Shown piece after piece: positions 50,406-59,612 of a DNA stretch of 64,000 bases; within the stretch, counting starts at the first letter, position 1; every line of letters starts with the position of its first letter. The stretch is from Psychroserpens jangbogonensis. GTDB lineage: Bacteria > Bacteroidota > Bacteroidia > Flavobacteriales > Flavobacteriaceae. The stretch lies in NCBI RefSeq assembly GCF_000797465.1, contig NZ_JSWG01000015.1, forward strand, positions 124,001 through 188,000. The letters are read 5' to 3'. A program made the position numbers and the translations under genes. Below the pieces are notes generated by a model. It saw only the letters and a program-made list of their open reading frames with translations, was not told the DNA's origin and searched no databases.

Positions 50406-52680
50406 ACTATATTTTTTATGTTTTCTTATTTTACAGTTTTCTTTTGAAATTAATGCTCAAGAGACGTCAACTAAACTGCCATTAACAGATGTGTTTTTAA
50501 TACTTCAAAAACAATATAATATTCAATTTAATTTTGCTGAGGATACTCTTGAAGGAATAACAATTGTTCCACCTTCTGAAAGTTTAACATTAGATGAAAC
50601 TCTATTGTATTTAGAAGTAAACTCCATCTTTTCATTTGATAATTTAGATGGCACTTTTATATTAGTTCGTACTAAAGATAAAACCTTTGAACTGCAACAA
50701 TTATCTGAAGTCATCTTATCCAAGTACATTGTTAAAGGTATTAATAAGCTAAACAATGGGTCTTATGAGATAGATTTTGAACAATTTGATATTCTACCAG
50801 GATTAATTGATACTGACGTTTTACAAGCAGTACAAGCTCTTCCTGGAATTCAAAGTATTAATGAAACTGTGTCTAATATTAATATTAGAGCAGGAACACA
50901 TGATCAGAATCTTATTCTTTGGGACGGAATTAAAATGTATCAGTCTGGTCATTTTTTCGGTTTGATATCTATGTTTAATCCTCAAATCACCCAACAAGTA
51001 AATGTCATTAAAAACGGAACTCAAGTAGCACTTACTGATGGTGTTTCTGGGACAATTTCTATGGAAACTAGTTCTGAGATAAACGATACATTTAAAGGTA
51101 GTTTAGGGGTGAATTTTATAGATGCTAACGGTTTTATTGATGTTCCTGTAAGTGAAAAATCCTCACTACAAGTTGCTGCTCGAAAATCGATAAGTGATTT
51201 TGCTGAAACACCTACGTATTCAAACTTTTTTGACCGAATTTCACAAGACACGGAAGTTGAAAGTAATACCAATAATGCTATAAATTCTGATCAAGAATTT
51301 GATTTTTATGATACGTCATTGCGTTGGATTTATAATATTTCGGATAAAGACCAACTTCAACTTAATTTTTTGAACACTTATAATGAACTTAGATTTAATG
51401 AAAACTCAATTGTTAATGGGATGGAAGCTTCTCGTCGAAGTAGTTTGAGTCAACATAGTATTGCAGGCGGAATCCAGTACAGCCGAATTTGGAATGATAA
51501 ATGGCAATCAGCTATTGAGATCTATGAAACCGATTATAAACTTGAAGCTAATAATGCTAATGTACTAGATAATCAGCGTTTTCAACAAGAGAATGTTGTC
51601 TCTGAAACAAGTTTGAAATTCAGTACAAATTATAAAGTAAATGATAAGATTCAGCTTCTAAATGGCTATCATTTTGTGGAAACGGAAATTACAAATCTGG
51701 ATGATGTCGATAATCCACGCTTTAAATCATTAGTGTCAGAAGTTTTAACTACACATGGTTTGTTTTCTCAATTGAATTATAAAACATTAAACAGAAAAAC
51801 CAGTTTAAACTTTGGTTTGAGATATAACTACATTGGTAAATTTGATAAGCATATTCTTGAGCCTAGAGTAGCTTTTACACATCAGTTTTTAGATAATTTT
51901 TCGTTGGAAGTTTTAGGTGAATTCAAACATCAGAACACCTCACAAGTTATTAATTTCCAGAATGATTTTTTAGGTATTGAAAAAAGGCGTTGGCAATTGT
52001 CTAATAATGAAGACATTCCTATAATTAGAAGTAAACAAGTATCCTTGGGAGTGAGTTATAGCAAGAATGGATGGCTTTTAAATGTTGATGGTTACTATAA
52101 ATATGTTAAAGACATTACAACTCAAAGTCAAGGGTTTCAAAATCAATATGAGTTTGTGAAAACTACTGGGAATTATGATGCCTATGGTTTAGACTTTATT
52201 TTGCGGAAACAAATTCAAAATTTTAATACGTGGTTGAGTTATTCCTATATGAAAAGTAATTACGAGTTTATGTCATTGCCTGAAGAAACATTTCCTAGTA
52301 ATTTTGACATTACTCATTCCATAACCTTTGGTGCAGCGTATACTTTAGAGCATTTGAAATTTTCAGCAGGACTGAATTGGCATTCAGGAAGACCAACAAC
52401 ACAGCCAACCGCTGGAAACGAGATTGTTAATGATGATATTAATTTTGAAGCAAGTAATTCTAGTGAACTAGAAGATTATTTAAGGGTTGATGTTTCAGCA
52501 CTTTATGATTTTAAACTTGGAAATAAAACGAGTGCTGATCTTGGGATTTCTATTTGGAATGTATTAGATAAAACCAATGAGATTAATAACTTTTACCGAG
52601 TAAACAATGGAATGATTAACGAGACATTGCAAAACTCTTTAGGCATTACTCCAAATGCTGTTTTACGAATTCACTTCTAA
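50389..52680 (+). CDS. TonB-dependent outer membrane receptor with signalling N-terminus
   Basis: A 763-residue receptor with a signal peptide (ends near INAQ, residue 24). An STN-like signalling domain follows (about 30-95). The usual carboxypeptidase-regulatory domain is lacking. The plug (about 130-230) has QALPGIQSINETVSNINIRAG and LILWDGIKMYQSGHFFGLISMFNP. A beta-barrel extends to the terminal phenylalanine of LRIHF. It takes up a substrate that cannot be deduced, and it signals to the FecR and FecI-like proteins encoded just upstream. SusD is absent, so a siderophore, vitamin or peptide are more likely than a glycan. Confidence 0.9.
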   Translation: MAIKNKLYFLCFLILQFSFEINAQETSTKLPLTDVFLILQKQYNIQFNFAEDTLEGITIVPPSESLTLDETLLYLEVNSIFSFDNLDGTFILVRTKDKTFELQQLSEVILSKYIVKGINKLNNGSYEIDFEQFDILPGLIDTDVLQAVQALPGIQSINETVSNINIRAGTHDQNLILWDGIKMYQSGHFFGLISMFNPQITQQVNVIKNGTQVALTDGVSGTISMETSSEINDTFKGSLGVNFIDANGFIDVPVSEKSSLQVAARKSISDFAETPTYSNFFDRISQDTEVESNTNNAINSDQEFDFYDTSLRWIYNISDKDQLQLNFLNTYNELRFNENSIVNGMEASRRSSLSQHSIAGGIQYSRIWNDKWQSAIEIYETDYKLEANNANVLDNQRFQQENVVSETSLKFSTNYKVNDKIQLLNGYHFVETEITNLDDVDNPRFKSLVSEVLTTHGLFSQLNYKTLNRKTSLNFGLRYNYIGKFDKHILEPRVAFTHQFLDNFSLEVLGEFKHQNTSQVINFQNDFLGIEKRRWQLSNNEDIPIIRSKQVSLGVSYSKNGWLLNVDGYYKYVKDITTQSQGFQNQYEFVKTTGNYDAYGLDFILRKQIQNFNTWLSYSYMKSNYEFMSLPEETFPSNFDITHSITFGAAYTLEHLKFSAGLNWHSGRPTTQPTAGNEIVNDDINFEASNSSELEDYLRVDVSALYDFKLGNKTSADLGISIWNVLDKTNEINNFYRVNNGMINETLQNSLGITPNAVLRIHF

Positions 52681-53228
52681 TAATTCTCAGGAAGATCAAT
52701 TTTAACTTTATACGATTTTAGGTCTTCTAAGTAATCAGTATGCGAAAAGTCTTCACTATTAAATTCAGATTGTCTTGATTGCTTAGTTTCTTTACGTTTT
52801 AGTGCTTTTAAAAATCGTTTAACTTCAGTTTTATCATTAATAATCAAACCTGGAACGTCTACAGATTTACCAAGATCATTCTTAGCAACCATAGTGAAAT
52901 AAGACGAATTACAATGCTTAATTTCTCCAGTTCTAATGTTTTCAGATTCTACGCGTATACCAACAACCATGGATGTATGTCCAATATGATTAATAGACGC
53001 TTTCATCGTTACTAAATCTCCAATTTCAATCGGATTCAAAAAATCTACAGTGTCTACAGATGCTGTTACACAATAGGTTTCTGAATGCTTTGAGGCGCAG
53101 GCAAATGCAATCTGATCCATTAAGTTTAAAATGTAACCACCATGAATTTTACCACTAAAATTTGAATGCGATGGTTGCATTAATTGGGACATGCTTATTC
53201 TTGAAGAATCTATAGTTTTATAGCTCAT
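52677..53228 (-). CDS. Acyl-CoA thioesterase (hot-dog fold)
   Basis: About 183 residues. The ATG at 53228 (MSYKTIDSSRISMSQLMQPSHSN) is preferred over one two codons upstream. The single hot-dog domain has GKIHGGYILNLMDQIAFACASKH, with the catalytic Asp in the NLMD motif, and TASVDTVDFLNPIEIGDLVTMKA. It belongs to the YciA/BACH group that hydrolyses acyl-CoA. The C-terminal 40 residues are charged. It is convergent with the TonB receptor and shares 4 bp with it. It is 8 bp downstream of rmuC. Confidence 0.9.
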   Translation of the reverse strand: MSYKTIDSSRISMSQLMQPSHSNFSGKIHGGYILNLMDQIAFACASKHSETYCVTASVDTVDFLNPIEIGDLVTMKASINHIGHTSMVVGIRVESENIRTGEIKHCNSSYFTMVAKNDLGKSVDVPGLIINDKTEVKRFLKALKRKETKQSRQSEFNSEDFSHTDYLEDLKSYKVKIDLPENY

Positions 53229-53236
53229 AATCAATA

Positions 53237-54559
53237 TTATTCGTCATCACCTTGAGCACGTTTGATAACGGCTTCAGGTAAAGATTTCTTAGCTTTAGCT
53301 CCTAATTTTTTAATTTTCTCAACGCTCGTTATAAGATTTCCTTTCCCTTCAACTAATTTATTCATTGCAGAAGAATAATCTTTTTTGGCATCATCAATCT
53401 TTTTACCAACACCTGTTAAATCTTTTACTAAGCCTTCAAACTTGTCGTATAATGCTCCAGCTTGTCTAGCAATTTCTATGGCATTTCGTTGCTGTTTTTC
53501 ATTATTCCACATGGTATCAATAGTACGAAGCGTTGCCAATAGAGTAGAAGGTGTTACAATCACTATATTTTGTTCAAACGCTTTATTGTATATTGAATTA
53601 TCTTCATTAATGGCTACTGCAAATGCAGGCTCAATGGGAATAAACAGTAACACAAAATCGGGAGACTCAATATCATACAAGTCTTGATAGTTCTTTTCAG
53701 ATAGTTGATCAACGTGCTTTCTGATAGAATTGATATGTGCTTTTAAATACATATTTCGGTCTTCATCTTCAGCATTCACATAGCGTTCGTAATCGGTTAG
53801 AGATACTTTACTATCAATAATCATCTTCTTGCTATCAGGAAGATGTAAAACCACATCTGGAAGTACTCGAGAACCATCAGCCAACGTAAAACTTTGCTGA
53901 ACGTAATATTCTCTATCTTTTTCTAATCCAGATTTTTCAAGGACACGTTCTAATACCAATTCGCCCCAATTACCTTGCATTTTACTATCGCCTTTCAACG
54001 CTTTTGTCAAATTGGTAGCTTCCTTAGTCATTTGTTGATTGAGGTCTTTTAAACCTAGTAGTTGCTCTTTTAAAGCAGAATGCATACTGATACTTTCCTT
54101 TTGAGTATCGTCAACTTTCTTTTCAAATGTTTGAATTTTCTCCTGTAACGGATTTAATATATTCTTAATATTTTCTTTATTCTGAAGCGTGAATTTCTCA
54201 GATTTTTCATCTAGTATTTTAGTGGCAAGAAGCTCGAAGTCTTTTCTTAATTGCTCTTGACGTTCTTCTACCTCTTCATCACGTTTTAAGTTTAACTGCT
54301 GAAGGTTTTCGTATTCTGTATTTTTTCTAGTCAATTCTGTATTCAGAAACTCTTTCTCGCGTCTAATGTCTTCACGTTCTGTTTCTAGTTTTGATATATT
54401 TTGTTTTAAATCCTCAATGGTAGCAGACATTTGATTTTGACGTTCTTCAAGAATACTCTGCTGACTTTTACTTTTTAGTTTAATAAAAAGCGTGCCTAAA
54501 TAGGCACCAATAGCTGCAGAAATTAAAATGGCTAAAATGAGAATAATACTGTCGTTCAT
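53237..54559 (-). CDS. rmuC: DNA recombination protein RmuC
   Basis: A 440-residue protein. An N-terminal membrane anchor (about 4-22) is followed by a long coiled coil to about residue 190. The RmuC nuclease-like domain begins with GNWGELVLERVLEKSGL and continues with DSKVSLTDYERY and VLLFIPIEPAFAVAI. RmuC limits sequence inversions; the domain is related to PD-(D/E)XK nucleases. The family is well conserved and the length is normal. Confidence 0.93.
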   Translation of the reverse strand: MNDSIILILAILISAAIGAYLGTLFIKLKSKSQQSILEERQNQMSATIEDLKQNISKLETEREDIRREKEFLNTELTRKNTEYENLQQLNLKRDEEVEERQEQLRKDFELLATKILDEKSEKFTLQNKENIKNILNPLQEKIQTFEKKVDDTQKESISMHSALKEQLLGLKDLNQQMTKEATNLTKALKGDSKMQGNWGELVLERVLEKSGLEKDREYYVQQSFTLADGSRVLPDVVLHLPDSKKMIIDSKVSLTDYERYVNAEDEDRNMYLKAHINSIRKHVDQLSEKNYQDLYDIESPDFVLLFIPIEPAFAVAINEDNSIYNKAFEQNIVIVTPSTLLATLRTIDTMWNNEKQQRNAIEIARQAGALYDKFEGLVKDLTGVGKKIDDAKKDYSSAMNKLVEGKGNLITSVEKIKKLGAKAKKSLPEAVIKRAQGDDE

Positions 54560-54631
54560 AAAGAGAATAGAAATTTACTCAAAGATAAATGATTTGCCGA
54601 AAGAATCAGGTCTGTAATTAAAAGATATGTA

Positions 54632-55276
54632 CTAGTTTTTTAAATTATTTATATCTTCAATAATGCGTTTGATGTCTTCATCATTTGTGCCATCATAAAT
54701 ACCACGAATTTGTTTCTGTTTGTCTATTAAAATAAAATTAGGTGTATGAATAAAATCTTGCAGATCTCCATCCCCTTTTTCAACAACGGCAAAATAACTT
54801 TTACGAGCGAGATTGTAAATATGCTTTTTATTGCCAGTGGTGACATTCCATTTGGCATCAATCACACCTTTCCGTGATGCATATTCCTTAAGGACAGAAA
54901 CATTATCTATTTCTGGTGTTACAGAAAGTGATAAGAACATAATATCATCATCATTTAGAAACGCTTCTTGAATTTTAACCATATTATCAGTCATTATTGG
55001 ACAAATAGTAGCACAGGTTGTGAAAAAGAAATCGGTAACATAAATTTTGTCCTTGTAATTATCTTGTGTGATAACCTTGCCATTTTGGTTGATAAGTGAA
55101 AAGTCTGAAACCGTATGGTAGATGGTTTTCTCTCTGAGAGTTTTATCCACGAGTTCTGGTTTGAAATCGGCTGGATTATAAATAGGCAATACCTTTTTTT
55201 CTTTAGTATTACAAGATGACAGTACTAAAAAAACAAAACAAAGTAAAGCACTTAAATATGATGTTTTAATTTTCAT
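54632..55276 (-). CDS. SCO1/SenC family lipoprotein (second copy)
   Basis: A 214-residue lipoprotein (cysteine 22 in VLSSC) with the copper ligands Cys88, Cys92 (TTCATICP) and His177 (DFIHTPNF). It is a clear paralogue of the SCO protein at 21841; VSDFSLINQNGK and the TDFFFTTC core align closely. It follows a TPR lipoprotein gene by 11 bp. That context, unlike that of the first copy, has no YHYH genes or sigma factor. Copper insertion into cytochrome oxidase or thiol redox work are both possible. Confidence 0.9.
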   Translation of the reverse strand: MKIKTSYLSALLCFVFLVLSSCNTKEKKVLPIYNPADFKPELVDKTLREKTIYHTVSDFSLINQNGKVITQDNYKDKIYVTDFFFTTCATICPIMTDNMVKIQEAFLNDDDIMFLSLSVTPEIDNVSVLKEYASRKGVIDAKWNVTTGNKKHIYNLARKSYFAVVEKGDGDLQDFIHTPNFILIDKQKQIRGIYDGTNDEDIKRIIEDINNLKN

Positions 55277-55287
55277 ATTTATACTAA

Positions 55288-56964
55288 CTATATAGCAGTT
55301 TCATTAATAAAATAGATGGCTTCTTCGAGTTCCGGTCGATCACTATTTGAATCTTTAGTAAGTTCAATAAGCTGTTTAAAATAAGAGGTTGCTTTTTCCG
55401 TATTTCCTATCTGTTTTGCAGCTATTGCAGCACCATAAATTCCATTAAATCTATTTGGATGTCCTTTTAAATTTGCTTCATAAGCTTCTAATGCTTCTGC
55501 AGGTTTATTTAAAGCCAACAGCATGTCTCCAAGTAGTTCATCTGCTGGTAAAACTTCTCCTGGAGTAACAGGGTGTTTAGATGTTTGACTTTCTAATAGC
55601 GCTGCTTTTTTCATGAGAGCAAGTGCTTTGTCTTGATTCCCTTTTGCAAGTTCAATCCAAGCTTCACTAGCATGAACTTGAATGTTTACTTGACCAGCTT
55701 TATACGATTCGTTATTTTTCAACAAAGCTTCATGTGATGTTCTTAGTGATTGTAATTCCTGTTTTGCAGAAACGATATTATTAGTGTGAGCATATCCTAA
55801 AGCTTTTCCAAAGTGAAACAATGCTGTTTCCCAATGTAATGTTTCCCATGTAAAATCTATTGAAGGTAGCTTTAGGTTAGATGCATCTTCCCATTGTTTG
55901 TTTTCTAAAGCCATTCTAACTGGCATAGCTGTTAAAGCATAAGAAATTGCAAAGTGTTGCTTAGGAAAGACAGTTGAAATATCCTTCGTTTCGTTCAAAT
56001 ATTCTTGAGCTTTTTGATTATTCCCCATTTGTAAATAAGCATAAACCAGATAATCTACAGCATGAATTTCTTGAGCCCAACGAGCATCAGGATTTACACT
56101 TTCTGCATAACAAACAGCTGAGGATGCTGAGTTTATATTTGTTTCAATAGATTCTTGCCAAAGCCCTAAACGTGTGAAAATATGAGAAGGCATGTGTTGT
56201 GCATGAGCAGAGGCTGGTGCTATTTCTGCATAGCGTCTAGCTGTTTTTAAAGCTGATTCGGCAATTTCTGGATAATCGTAAGTATGAATCACATAATGCG
56301 CAACTCCTGGATGATTAGGGTTTTCTTTAAAAAGCTTTCGTAAAATAGCGCCTGCTTTTTTCTGATTAGAATATGTTTTGTCATTTGGGTCTGCGGCTGA
56401 GGTTATAGCTAAGGCATAAAATATAGCCGCTTCAATATCATCACTTTGACTCTTATAAATTTGCTCCATTTTCTTTTCATAAAGCAATTCTCGTGTTTTG
56501 TGATCGATGGTTTCCCAATCTTTATAGAATATATTTAAAGCATCTAGGTAAAGTCCTGAACGTTCTGATTTAGGTAAAGATTCTGCTATTCCTAGGAGTA
56601 CTGACCCCTTTTTTAATTGTTCTGGTCCAGGTGGTGCCCAAAGTTCATGGTAAATACTCATTGCAACTCCCCAATATGCCATTGCGCATTCTGGATCAGC
56701 ATCAATAACTTTTACAAATGCTTTCTCTGCTTCATTGTATTCAAAAGAGTGCAGTAGTGAGATGGCTAAATCGAAAGTTTCACGGACATCATACTTACAG
56801 TCTAAGGCAAAACTTACATCGCCAAATTCAGGGTTTCCACAAAGTAAAATATCACCTCGTAGTAAATCTATTGTAGCTAATGCAGGGTTTGGTTTTGGCG
56901 TTTTGTCTTGACAAGAAAAAATAAGTAATACTAAGACAATACAAGGCACTTTAAATAATTTCAT
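55288..56964 (-). CDS. TPR lipoprotein
   Basis: A 558-residue lipoprotein (cysteine about 18 in LIFSC) built of tetratricopeptide-like repeats, such as NEAEKAFVKVIDADPECAMAYWG near the start and AEALEAYEANLKGHPNRFNGIYGAAIAAKQ near the end. The middle has a conserved stretch HPGVAHYVIHTYDYPEIAESAL and PSHIFTRLGLW. I recall the same combination in uncharacterised TPR proteins encoded with SCO genes in several phyla. It probably binds a partner in the periplasm. Confidence 0.82.
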   Translation of the reverse strand: MKLFKVPCIVLVLLIFSCQDKTPKPNPALATIDLLRGDILLCGNPEFGDVSFALDCKYDVRETFDLAISLLHSFEYNEAEKAFVKVIDADPECAMAYWGVAMSIYHELWAPPGPEQLKKGSVLLGIAESLPKSERSGLYLDALNIFYKDWETIDHKTRELLYEKKMEQIYKSQSDDIEAAIFYALAITSAADPNDKTYSNQKKAGAILRKLFKENPNHPGVAHYVIHTYDYPEIAESALKTARRYAEIAPASAHAQHMPSHIFTRLGLWQESIETNINSASSAVCYAESVNPDARWAQEIHAVDYLVYAYLQMGNNQKAQEYLNETKDISTVFPKQHFAISYALTAMPVRMALENKQWEDASNLKLPSIDFTWETLHWETALFHFGKALGYAHTNNIVSAKQELQSLRTSHEALLKNNESYKAGQVNIQVHASEAWIELAKGNQDKALALMKKAALLESQTSKHPVTPGEVLPADELLGDMLLALNKPAEALEAYEANLKGHPNRFNGIYGAAIAAKQIGNTEKATSYFKQLIELTKDSNSDRPELEEAIYFINETAI

Positions 56965-57106
56965 CTTTTTAGTGTTTTGAAGAATTCGTTAAGATGAAAA
57001 ACGGTTTATAAAAAAGTGGGGATTGAAATTTTTTAAAAATCTGATTTTCAATCTCCTAAATTTAAACTAAAATAATTAGATGAGGAAGTGAATTTCCGTT
57101 ATTAAT

Positions 57107-57137
57107 AAAAAAAGCACTCAAATTGAGTGCTTTTTTT
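57107..57137 (-). terminator. Terminator downstream of the exported protein cluster
   Basis: AAAAAAAGCACTC (57107-57119) pairs perfectly with GAGTGCTTTTTTT (57125-57137) around a 5-nt loop. It lies 20 bp past the minus-strand gene end at 57158. Confidence 0.85.
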
Positions 57138-57157
57138 ATTACTTAATTTCTATAGAA

Positions 57158-58090
57158 TTAATACCAGCCTCTAACATTATACATTACAGTACTTGGTTGG
57201 TTTTTAGCTCTAGCCATACTCACTTCAAAAGCTGAATCGTAATACGACTTAGTTGCATCTAAAACCTTAAGTTTATAATTCCAGTCTCTATCTTGTAAGT
57301 CTTTAACTCTCGCTTCAATTTTACTAAACAACGATTTCACAGAACTAAAACAGTTTGCTTCGGGATGAATTGAAGATAAAATTCTAGCTGTTTCATTGGC
57401 TGCTTCAATATCTTGATTGGCACTCCAAATAGCTTGAGCTTCATTAAGTCTTAATTTACAATCTTGATTGATTGCTTTAATAAAAAGAGCTTTAAGCTTA
57501 GTTTTTGACTTATCATAACATGTACTAGAAGAAGGTATGCTTAACATTACTCCTAATGCATCTTCTAGTTGTCCTGAATTTTCTAGAGATTGAGCCTCTT
57601 TTTGTATTTGTGAACAATTTGAGTTGTAATAGTCAAGAATCTTGTCTTTTCCTCTAGAAATAAATCCTTGCATTGCTTCGTTTTTAGGTTTAAGACGTTT
57701 TATGGCTTGCATGTAGGCTTTTGTTTCTGTAGTTCCTACACCTTTTACATTAAATGTTTCACTAGCATAAAGAGTACCTGAAATACCATCTCCTATGTAT
57801 AGTGTAATATCTAAATTCAGGACCACCTTTACTGGAGCGGTTGGCATTATCTCTTTTGCTGCTACTACAATATTTGGTGTAATAATAAACCTTGCATTGT
57901 ATTGATTATTACTTATGCCATTTGCTGTGACAAGTTGGCCAAGTTTATTAATTAACATCTTTTTTGCTGATGCTGGTACATTTTCAATTTGATCAGGAAC
58001 ATAAGCACCTAAGTTAATTGCATAGTCTTTGTTTTGCCCAATTGCTACAATTGAAGCTAAACAAAATAGTATTGCTAAAGCTTTTTTCAT
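57158..58090 (-). CDS. Exported protein of unknown function
   Basis: A 310-residue protein with a signal peptide (ends near AIGQ, residue 19). The N-terminal half is alpha/beta (PDQIENVPASAKKMLINKLGQLV; RFIITPNIVVAAKEI; VVLNLDITLYIGDG) and resembles proteins that share a fold with TolB N-terminal or CsgG-like domains. The C-terminal half is helical with several cysteines (SNCSQIQKE, SSTCYDK, NQDCKLR, ANCFSS). It is last of four exported genes in one run. Confidence 0.75.
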   Translation of the reverse strand: MKKALAILFCLASIVAIGQNKDYAINLGAYVPDQIENVPASAKKMLINKLGQLVTANGISNNQYNARFIITPNIVVAAKEIMPTAPVKVVLNLDITLYIGDGISGTLYASETFNVKGVGTTETKAYMQAIKRLKPKNEAMQGFISRGKDKILDYYNSNCSQIQKEAQSLENSGQLEDALGVMLSIPSSSTCYDKSKTKLKALFIKAINQDCKLRLNEAQAIWSANQDIEAANETARILSSIHPEANCFSSVKSLFSKIEARVKDLQDRDWNYKLKVLDATKSYYDSAFEVSMARAKNQPSTVMYNVRGWY

Positions 58091-58104
58091 TTTGTTGTTT
58101 TTTA

Positions 58105-59061
58105 TTATTTACTTCCTAGTATTATTGTTGCTCTTCCAAGTCCTTTCATTACCAATTTATTTGGAATAGAAAATGGAGCAGCTTTTAAATACTTACTTAA
58201 CTCTCTTACAAATCGTCTTGCATCTATAGCTCTTCCTTTATCATTGTAAAGCGGAATTCTTACTTGCTCGAAAAGTGCCATAGTTTCTGTCATGTCAGTC
58301 GTGCTAAACCTACCTTTTACAGTATTGTCTGCTAACCAATCTTCAATAACGAAGCCTAATTCATCTTCACCACCAAATTCAGTTTCTAAATCACCATCCC
58401 AATCATCCCATGTTTGAATTCTCACGATTATTTCGCGACCATTTTCAAACATATCATCAAAATGTTCTTGTAGTGATAAAGTGAAATTATCCATATGTGC
58501 AATTACAGCTTCAGAAAGAAGTACTGGTGTTTCTGCTGAAAATGAAGGTGCTCCAGTTCCAGACGCAGTAGCTACTTGTTTATCTGTATACGCGTCTAAT
58601 CCTTGTAAATTAAAATTTATAGATTTTTTAGGTCCTGTTTTGTTAACTGTCCAAGTCAATTGAATAATTATATCTGCTTTAGCAGCTTTCTTAATGGCAT
58701 CAATTGGACTTTCATTTATAGATGCTCCAGAGTCTTTAGAACTTCTTAGATTGTCCTCTACAGCGTTAGATTCCAAAGTTTTTATAGCAGACTCCATGTT
58801 TTTAAGAGGAAAACCTCTTTCAGCCATCATTCCATTAATTTGACTAATTACTTGTAATACTTCTGGGTTTTCTTGAAATGCTCTTTTGTAATCAGGGATT
58901 TTAATAGTAGATCCTTGATTATCAAATTCTAACATATAGCCATTTTGGTTACACCATACATCACTAGGTACAACCATGAGTGTTGGTTTCTTTGCTTGTC
59001 CAAAACTTATTAAGCAGAATAATGTAAAAATTATGAGGGTAAATGATTTATGTAATTTCAT
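58105..59061 (-). CDS. Exported DUF6175-like protein
   Basis: A 318-residue protein with a signal peptide (ends near SFGQ, residue 22). It starts the mature part with KPTLMVVPSDVWCNQNGYML and continues with a CsgG-like alpha/beta layout (VISQINGMMAERGFPLKNMESAIKTLE; KADIIIQLTWTVNKTG). It fits the DUF6175 family that I associate with Bacteroidota. It probably acts in the periplasm with its neighbours, to which it is joined by gaps of 14 and 18 bp. Confidence 0.75.
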   Translation of the reverse strand: MKLHKSFTLIIFTLFCLISFGQAKKPTLMVVPSDVWCNQNGYMLEFDNQGSTIKIPDYKRAFQENPEVLQVISQINGMMAERGFPLKNMESAIKTLESNAVEDNLRSSKDSGASINESPIDAIKKAAKADIIIQLTWTVNKTGPKKSINFNLQGLDAYTDKQVATASGTGAPSFSAETPVLLSEAVIAHMDNFTLSLQEHFDDMFENGREIIVRIQTWDDWDGDLETEFGGEDELGFVIEDWLADNTVKGRFSTTDMTETMALFEQVRIPLYNDKGRAIDARRFVRELSKYLKAAPFSIPNKLVMKGLGRATIILGSK

Positions 59062-59079
59062 TATATATTTTTTTTAATA

Positions 59080-59601
59080 TTAAAAACCAGAGTTTAATCC
59101 TTTAACGATACCTTTTGATTCAAGTAGTTTTCTTAATTGATCAGTAAGTACATTAACAACAATACCAATTTTGTATTCGCGTTTGCTTATTTTTAATCGA
59201 TCACCAGCAGCAATACTGCCATCTGTAGCAGAACTGACATATCTTAAATAATCTCCACCATCTGCAAAGAAACTATCAAAAAACGCTTTATGTTTTTCTT
59301 CCATAGCAGGATCACTTACTAAGGCTCTAAATTGAGTACATCCTTGTTTGCCTCCAGCAAAACCTTTGAAAATAATTCCGTGAACAGCGTTTTTCATTCC
59401 ACTAGAAACAGCGTGTTTTGGATTTTTAGAATATGACCATACTTTAACAAGTTTTGATCCTTGTTTAGCAATGCCTTCACATTCTAAATCATATCTCCAA
59501 ATTTTTGTGTCCTCGTTGGCTTTGTTCTTTTTCCATTGTGCATTTACACTTGTGCAAAAACCAATAAATAGTACTGATAATATTAAATGTTTTAATTTCA
59601 T
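59080..59601 (-). CDS. Exported LPP20-like protein of unknown function
   Basis: A 173-residue protein with a signal peptide (ends near VNAQ, residue 22). The compact alpha/beta sequence includes WRYDLECEGIAKQGSKLVKVWSY and NAVHGIIFKGFAGGKQGC. Two or three cysteines may pair. The fold looks like the small periplasmic SHS2/LPP20-like domains, but I cannot assign it firmly. It lies between the 410-residue gene and the DUF6175-like gene. Confidence 0.72.
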   Translation of the reverse strand: MKLKHLILSVLFIGFCTSVNAQWKKNKANEDTKIWRYDLECEGIAKQGSKLVKVWSYSKNPKHAVSSGMKNAVHGIIFKGFAGGKQGCTQFRALVSDPAMEEKHKAFFDSFFADGGDYLRYVSSATDGSIAAGDRLKISKREYKIGIVVNVLTDQLRKLLESKGIVKGLNSGF

Positions 59602-59612
59602 GATTATATGTT

